Shown: positions 5,368-8,872 of the stretch, piece by piece
Layout of the letters: every line of letters begins with the position of its first letter
How positions within the stretch are numbered: position 1 is the first letter of the stretch
Origin: Mycobacterium sp.
GTDB lineage: Bacteria > Actinomycetota > Actinomycetes > Mycobacteriales > Mycobacteriaceae
NCBI GenBank assembly: GCA_025965815.1
Contig: JAOPWF010000330.1
Span: 1 to 8,872 of the forward strand
Reading direction: 5' to 3'
Length of the DNA: 8,872 bases
Translations under genes and position numbers: made by a program
The notes under the pieces: generated by a model
What the model was told of the DNA's origin: nothing
What the model saw: only the letters and a program-made list of their open reading frames with translations
Database searches by the model: none

Positions 5368-6252
5368 TTAGAAGGCGTAGCGGTGGAGTTGAACGATCTT
5401 GCGTAGCACCGGGGTGTGAGATGCCATCCGCGCGAACCGGCGAATTCCATTGGGGAGCCGTTGCGCGGTTTCTGCATCGAACAACGAGATCGCCGTCAAC
5501 AACCGCGTTCCCGGGACATTGCCGAGGATATCGTCGGGTCCGTCGACGGACCACCCCAGCTTGGAGCCCGACCAGCGCACCACCGTGTTGTTCTTCTGCT
5601 GCGCCTTTGTTCCGAACCGGCTCCAGAAGTCCAACTGCAACTCCCCGGCGGGGAAGTGCTCGACAACCCGACGCAGCAGCGCGATGCCATCGTCCTCCGC
5701 GAGATACATGCTCACGCCCTCGGCGATCAGCAGGACGGGGCGGTCGGCGGGGATTTCGCGCAGCCAGGACGGATCGGTAACAGAGGCGGCCACCAGGTGG
5801 TAGTGCTCACGGGTGGGACAGAACCGCTCACGGAGCGCAATGACGTCCGGAAAGTCGACGTCGAACCATTCCACATCGGGCCCTGGATCTACCCGGAACA
5901 CTCGGCTGTCCAGACCACACCCGAGATGCAGCACCACCGCCCGGTCGTGGGCGGACACGAACTGACGTACCCAGATGTCGAACTGGGCCGCCCGGACGGT
6001 GATCGATGACACCTGGCGGCGGCGTTGTTTGGCGATGGGGTTGTTCCGCTGGTCGTAGTCGACCTGGCTGATCAGCTGTTTCGCGTAGCTATCTCCGAGG
6101 ACGGGCTGTGGCGAAGCCGCGTCCAGCGCCTTGGCATACACCATGTCGAGCATGGTCTGCGGCGGCCCGCTCAAGTCGACGTGAACCATATCCGCGGGCG
6201 CGGCCGTAGCTTCCGTGGTGCGCCGCCGAGCCATCCAGCTCATCGAAGTCAT
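5368..6252 (-). CDS. Class I SAM-dependent methyltransferase, LCM family
   Basis: A 294-residue protein of the leucine carboxyl methyltransferase-like family, which includes TcmP-type polyketide O-methyltransferases and many mycobacterial proteins of about 300 residues. SAM-binding motif I is 'VVLHLGCGLDSR' (about 106-117), the acidic strand-2 end is 'WFDVDFPDVI' (129-138), and the post-motif 'LLIAEGVSMYL' lies at 174-184. The N-terminal part holds the lid helices, including 'NPIAKQRRRQVSS' (71-83). I chose the ATG at 6252 because GAAGGGGATT lies just upstream, leaving 13 bases after the papA5-like stop. A TTG at 6282 in the same frame would overlap that gene and has no ribosome site. It is the last gene of the drr-papA operon, so it probably methylates an oxygen or carboxyl group on the same lipid or its precursor. 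The substrate is inferred, not shown. Confidence 0.88.
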   Translation of the reverse strand: MTSMSWMARRRTTEATAAPADMVHVDLSGPPQTMLDMVYAKALDAASPQPVLGDSYAKQLISQVDYDQRNNPIAKQRRRQVSSITVRAAQFDIWVRQFVSAHDRAVVLHLGCGLDSRVFRVDPGPDVEWFDVDFPDVIALRERFCPTREHYHLVAASVTDPSWLREIPADRPVLLIAEGVSMYLAEDDGIALLRRVVEHFPAGELQLDFWSRFGTKAQQKNNTVVRWSGSKLGWSVDGPDDILGNVPGTRLLTAISLFDAETAQRLPNGIRRFARMASHTPVLRKIVQLHRYAF

Positions 6253-6265
6253 TCGGGAATCCCCT

Positions 6266-7498
6266 TCAGTGTTGATATTCAAGTGCGGCTGCGCGCAGGA
6301 TCGAGAGGATCAAGTCCACCGTTTTCTCAGCCGCGTCGACGTGATGCTCGACAAGTAGTTCTCCACCGACTGTTCCGAACGAATAGACATCGATGACCGC
6401 AGAGGACGCCCGGTAGAACTGCGATTGCACGCCAACCACTTCCAGATCTGGAGGCGTACGCATGGCCGCGGCATTGCCGAGGTTGGTGGAGAGGACGACA
6501 TCGGGCAGCCCTGGGATGGCGCCTTCGTACTGCATATTGAAGTGCAGCAGTGATTGCTGGATGACGCCATCGGACAGGTCAGCCTGGAACATGTCTGCGA
6601 TACCGCGGGCGAGCTCGACCACGGTGGTGTCGGGTGTGATCTGCGCAAGGTAGGTAGCGACGCCGATCGCGAGTGTGCAGCCCGTAGCGCTCACCGGCGG
6701 TTCGAGCAGAGCTCGCAGGTTGACGTTGTAGACATACGGAATCGGGATGTGTGGGGTCTCGCGGATGTGCCACTCGGCCAGCAGGATCGCCGCTGACACC
6801 AGGTTGTTGACGAATAGTCGATTCTTCCGGCCGTACTTCACCAGCTCCGTGGTCTCGGTCTTGCTCAACCGACGTCTCGCGGTCGGAACCGCCGCCGGCC
6901 GTTCGGCTTTGCTCTTGGAGGTGGTGCGTTGTGGCGGCAGGTCGTAGGCGAACATCGCGGGAATGAAGATATCCAGTCCCGACCGCTGCAGCTTGTCTAT
7001 GCCCCGCTGTTCGAGGATGGCCTCGACGGGCTCGGGCGCCGGCTGCGGACTCACCGGGCCGGCACTCCCGGTCGTAACCACGTCGGTGTACCTGGAGAAC
7101 AGCTCGAAGAGCAACCCGGCCATGTGGGTTCCGTCGGCGAGGCTGTGGTGGATGTACAGGGTGAGATCGGCGGACCCGTCGCCGGGCTTCACCAACAGAT
7201 AGACCAGCGCCACGCCCTGATCCAGCTGCGCGGACTGCGAGGGGTCGTCACCCTCCTGCACCCAAATACCAGGGTGCAGAAGGTCGTCCGCGACGAGTAG
7301 GTATCCGCCATCCGGTCCCTGCTCGAGGTGTCCGGCGTACACCGGGTAGACCTCCAGCAATGTGTCGAACGCCTCGGACATCGCATCGATGTCCATTGAA
7401 CCCTTCAGCAGCACGGTGATCGACGTAAAGGTCTGAGTCTCCGCGAAGAACCTCTCGCTGGCGGCCAGCTTTCGAATGACGGACGTCGGATACACCAT
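6266..7498 (-). CDS. papA5-like: PapA5-like acyltransferase (phthiocerol dimycocerosyl transferase family)
   Basis: A 410-residue member of the condensation-domain superfamily, close to the length of M. tuberculosis PapA5 (422). The catalytic HHxxxDG motif is HHSLADG at 117-123 (His118 as general base, Asp122 structural). The second superfamily signature, equivalent to DFGWG, appears as DVYSFG (370-375). The N-terminus ([20 protein letters not shown]), '[16 protein letters not shown]' and '[19 protein letters not shown]' resemble PapA5 as I remember it, more than the trehalose-specific PapA1-3. PapA5 moves methyl-branched acyl chains from a synthase carrier to the hydroxyls of phthiocerol in the cytosol. 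The start is the ATG at 7498, with GGGAG six bases upstream; an ATG at 7525 would add nine residues without a ribosome site. It follows drrC by 70 bases, the same order as in the PDIM locus. The acyl donor and acceptor here are unknown, as no synthase is in view. Confidence 0.9.
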   Translation of the reverse strand: MVYPTSVIRKLAASERFFAETQTFTSITVLLKGSMDIDAMSEAFDTLLEVYPVYAGHLEQGPDGGYLLVADDLLHPGIWVQEGDDPSQSAQLDQGVALVYLLVKPGDGSADLTLYIHHSLADGTHMAGLLFELFSRYTDVVTTGSAGPVSPQPAPEPVEAILEQRGIDKLQRSGLDIFIPAMFAYDLPPQRTTSKSKAERPAAVPTARRRLSKTETTELVKYGRKNRLFVNNLVSAAILLAEWHIRETPHIPIPYVYNVNLRALLEPPVSATGCTLAIGVATYLAQITPDTTVVELARGIADMFQADLSDGVIQQSLLHFNMQYEGAIPGLPDVVLSTNLGNAAAMRTPPDLEVVGVQSQFYRASSAVIDVYSFGTVGGELLVEHHVDAAEKTVDLILSILRAAALEYQH

Positions 7499-7568
7499 TA
7501 AGACTCCCTGGCGGCTAGTGCACATTCATCGGCAGATCTCTGCGGCCGCTCGTCGCGGCGTCTCTGTG

Positions 7569-8432
7569 TCATCCGCGCATGCTGGCTTTCCGGTAGCCGA
7601 TCACTATCGGGATCGCACATGCGGCGACGATGCCGCCAGACCACACCAGAGTTCCGAGCACCGGTTCCAGCACCGGTCCACCCAGTGACAGTCCGCGCAT
7701 CGCCTCGATCGCGTACGACACCGGCTGATGTTCGACAACCGGTTGAATCCACTTGGGATACTGGTCCAACGGTACGAAGCCGCTGGAGAAGAACAGGCAC
7801 AGCGAATTCACCAGAACGATCGCGTTGACCATGGTCGGGCTCGGCCAGTACAAGGCGACAGTTAGCACGAGTACCGCGAACGCGACTCCGAAGGCCACCG
7901 GAATACACAGCCACGCCACGGCCGCCGGCAGGCCGGGCTCGAATCGCATACCCAACAACATGCCCGCGCAGAGCAGGAAGAAGGAATTGACCACGACCCG
8001 AAGTGCCTCGGCACCGATCCGCGCGAACAGACCCGACGCGCGGTGTACGGGCACAACCCAAAGCCGGGCAAGCAAGCCGTCGGTCCGCTCGGTGATGATG
8101 CCGACCGCGCCCACCGATGCTCCATTCATCGCACCGATCACCGTCATCAGCGGCACGCTGCCGTACAGCGCGCTGTGCCCGGTGGCTGTCGAAATCGCGT
8201 CGCCGAGAACGATGTCCAGCACCACGAGCATGAAGACCGGGAACACGAGTCCGAAGAAAAACGTCATCGGGTCCCGCACGAAGCGGATGAGCAATCGTTG
8301 CATCTGCACCCAGGCGTGTGGAGCAAGAAGAAGCGGTGAATTCTCACCGTGCCGGCGGTCGACGACTGGGAAGTTCTCGCTGCGCAGAACCGCGGAGTCC
8401 GCCGTCTTTGTGCCGTTGTCTGCAATAGCCAT
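7569..8432 (-). CDS. drrC-like: ABC-2 type lipid export permease, DrrC-like
   Basis: A 287-residue permease with a cytosolic N-terminal tail (1-52) and six predicted membrane helices at about 57-77, 90-114, 141-161, 168-195, 200-222 and 258-280, the standard ABC-2 topology. The loop 'ERTDGLLARLWVVPVHRASG' (115-134) is the cytosolic coupling region that meets the ATPase. 'GFVPLDQYPKWIQPVVEHQP' (218-237), then VSYAIEAMRG, is the conserved signature before the last helix. These match DrrC of the mycobacterial PDIM locus, which with DrrA (ATPase) and DrrB exports PDIM across the inner membrane. The related daunorubicin DrrAB system exports a drug, so substrate cannot be read from sequence alone. 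The ATG shares a base with the drrB stop (TGATG at 8434-8430), implying coupled translation and fixing the start. papA5-like follows. Confidence 0.9.
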   Translation of the reverse strand: MAIADNGTKTADSAVLRSENFPVVDRRHGENSPLLLAPHAWVQMQRLLIRFVRDPMTFFFGLVFPVFMLVVLDIVLGDAISTATGHSALYGSVPLMTVIGAMNGASVGAVGIITERTDGLLARLWVVPVHRASGLFARIGAEALRVVVNSFFLLCAGMLLGMRFEPGLPAAVAWLCIPVAFGVAFAVLVLTVALYWPSPTMVNAIVLVNSLCLFFSSGFVPLDQYPKWIQPVVEHQPVSYAIEAMRGLSLGGPVLEPVLGTLVWSGGIVAACAIPIVIGYRKASMRG

Positions 8433-8872
8433 CAGGGCCGCCTCCGGATTATCAACACAGACAAGGGCACCATGATCGTCATCACGCCCATCAACCAGGC
8501 CAGTGACGGGCCGATGACCGACCAGGTCACCTCGCCCGCGCCTGGGGTCGTGTCACCCCCGAAGGCACGCAATGCGTAAATGAACTGCGAGACGGGCTGG
8601 TTGCGAACGATCGGCTGGATCCAGTCCGGAAAATGTTCTGCCGGTTGGATGCCGACGGAGATCATCCCGAAGATCAACTGGGGCAGCATCAGCCATTGGG
8701 ACGTCGCCTCGGGGTTCTTTGAACTGCTGCCGAGCAGGTCCGCCAGGAAGGACAGCACCAGGCCGATCAGAAGCAGCAACACGCAAAAGCCCACGGCGTT
8801 CACCAGGCCGCCGTGGAACCGAAACCCGATGACATAACCGCTGATCAGGGCTGCTGTCGTACCAATCGCGCA
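8432..8872 (-). CDS. drrB-like: ABC-2 type lipid export permease, DrrB-like, N-terminus beyond right edge
   Basis: Only the last 146 residues are present; the frame is open to the window edge from 'CAIGTTAALISGYVIGFRFH'. Three membrane helices are visible at about 23-48, 60-75 and 115-141 of the fragment, which is the C-terminal half of an ABC-2 permease. The motif 'FPDWIQPIVRNQPVSQFIYA' (81-100) matches the same place in the DrrC-like protein (13 of 22 positions identical over the motif through the following Arg), as expected for paired subunits. It ends in a basic RRRP tail. A GTG at 8803 could be mistaken for the start, but the upstream in-frame residues are DrrB-like, so the gene is truncated by the window and not short. 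The ATPase subunit drrA would be expected next, off the right edge. Confidence 0.88.
   Translation of the reverse strand, partial: CAIGTTAALISGYVIGFRFHGGLVNAVGFCVLLLLIGLVLSFLADLLGSSSKNPEATSQWLMLPQLIFGMISVGIQPAEHFPDWIQPIVRNQPVSQFIYALRAFGGDTTPGAGEVTWSVIGPSLAWLMGVMTIMVPLSVLIIRRRP

Noticed and set aside
5416..6009. A 197-codon open frame on the plus strand
   Set aside because: Antisense to the methyltransferase core including its SAM motif; no family features.
6253..6282. TTG start for the methyltransferase overlapping the papA5-like gene
   Set aside because: The ATG at 6252 has a strong purine-rich ribosome site and the upstream ten residues do not look like family sequence.
7498..8061. A 187-codon minus-strand frame overlapping drrC
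   Set aside because: It is in a shifted frame of the DrrC-like gene and lacks membrane helices; the permease frame has the conserved motifs.
7753..8475. A 240-codon open frame on the plus strand
   Set aside because: It is antisense to the DrrC-like permease, and its Ser/Thr/Arg-rich composition is a shadow of membrane-helix codons.
8432..8803. A short 123-residue permease starting at GTG 8803
   Set aside because: The same frame continues upstream to the window edge with DrrB-like residues, so the true gene is longer and cut by the edge.
1..8872. CRISPR arrays, tRNA or rRNA genes, insertion sequences, phage genes
   Set aside because: I saw no regularly spaced direct repeats, no RNA-gene signatures, and no transposase or integrase frames.

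Overview
The window looks like chromosomal DNA from a mycobacterium or close relative (Mycobacteriales). The G+C content is high but lower than in most slow growers. It carries a PE-PPE-domain hydrolase, a DUF2505 protein and a DrrB/DrrC/PapA5-type lipid export and acyl-transfer set, families concentrated in this group. I cannot fix the species; a rapid grower is my guess.

Layout. Left (1-1220): a truncated DUF2505 gene (minus) diverges from a small SRPBCC-fold gene (plus), which converges on a four-helix DoxX-like membrane protein gene (minus). Middle-left (1221-3264): a gene-free stretch ending in a very strong hairpin, then a secreted PE-PPE hydrolase (minus) with a Ser-Asp-His triad, an EF-hand/dockerin-like loop and a long Pro/Ala/Thr-rich tail. 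Centre (3265-3844): about 580 bases without a convincing gene but with several inverted repeats and a cluster of GCAAA words, lying between the PE-PPE gene and a divergent flavin monooxygenase of Baeyer-Villiger type (plus).

Right (5368-8872, all minus): read in transcription order, drrB (cut by the right edge), drrC, a papA5-like acyltransferase and an LCM-family SAM-dependent methyltransferase. drrB and drrC overlap by one base and the later spacings are short, so this is one operon.

How they may work together. In M. tuberculosis the order drrA-drrB-drrC-papA5 belongs to the phthiocerol dimycocerosate (PDIM) locus: PapA5 esterifies a long diol with methyl-branched acids, and DrrABC helps move the lipid out. 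Here the same order is kept, but the gene after the papA5-like gene is a small methyltransferase, not the mas synthase. I infer a PDIM-like but chemically different exported polyketide lipid, with its synthase and drrA probably beyond the right edge. The monooxygenase, and more speculatively the PE-PPE hydrolase (some family members are acyltransferases in mycobacterial glycolipid assembly), are candidate partners.
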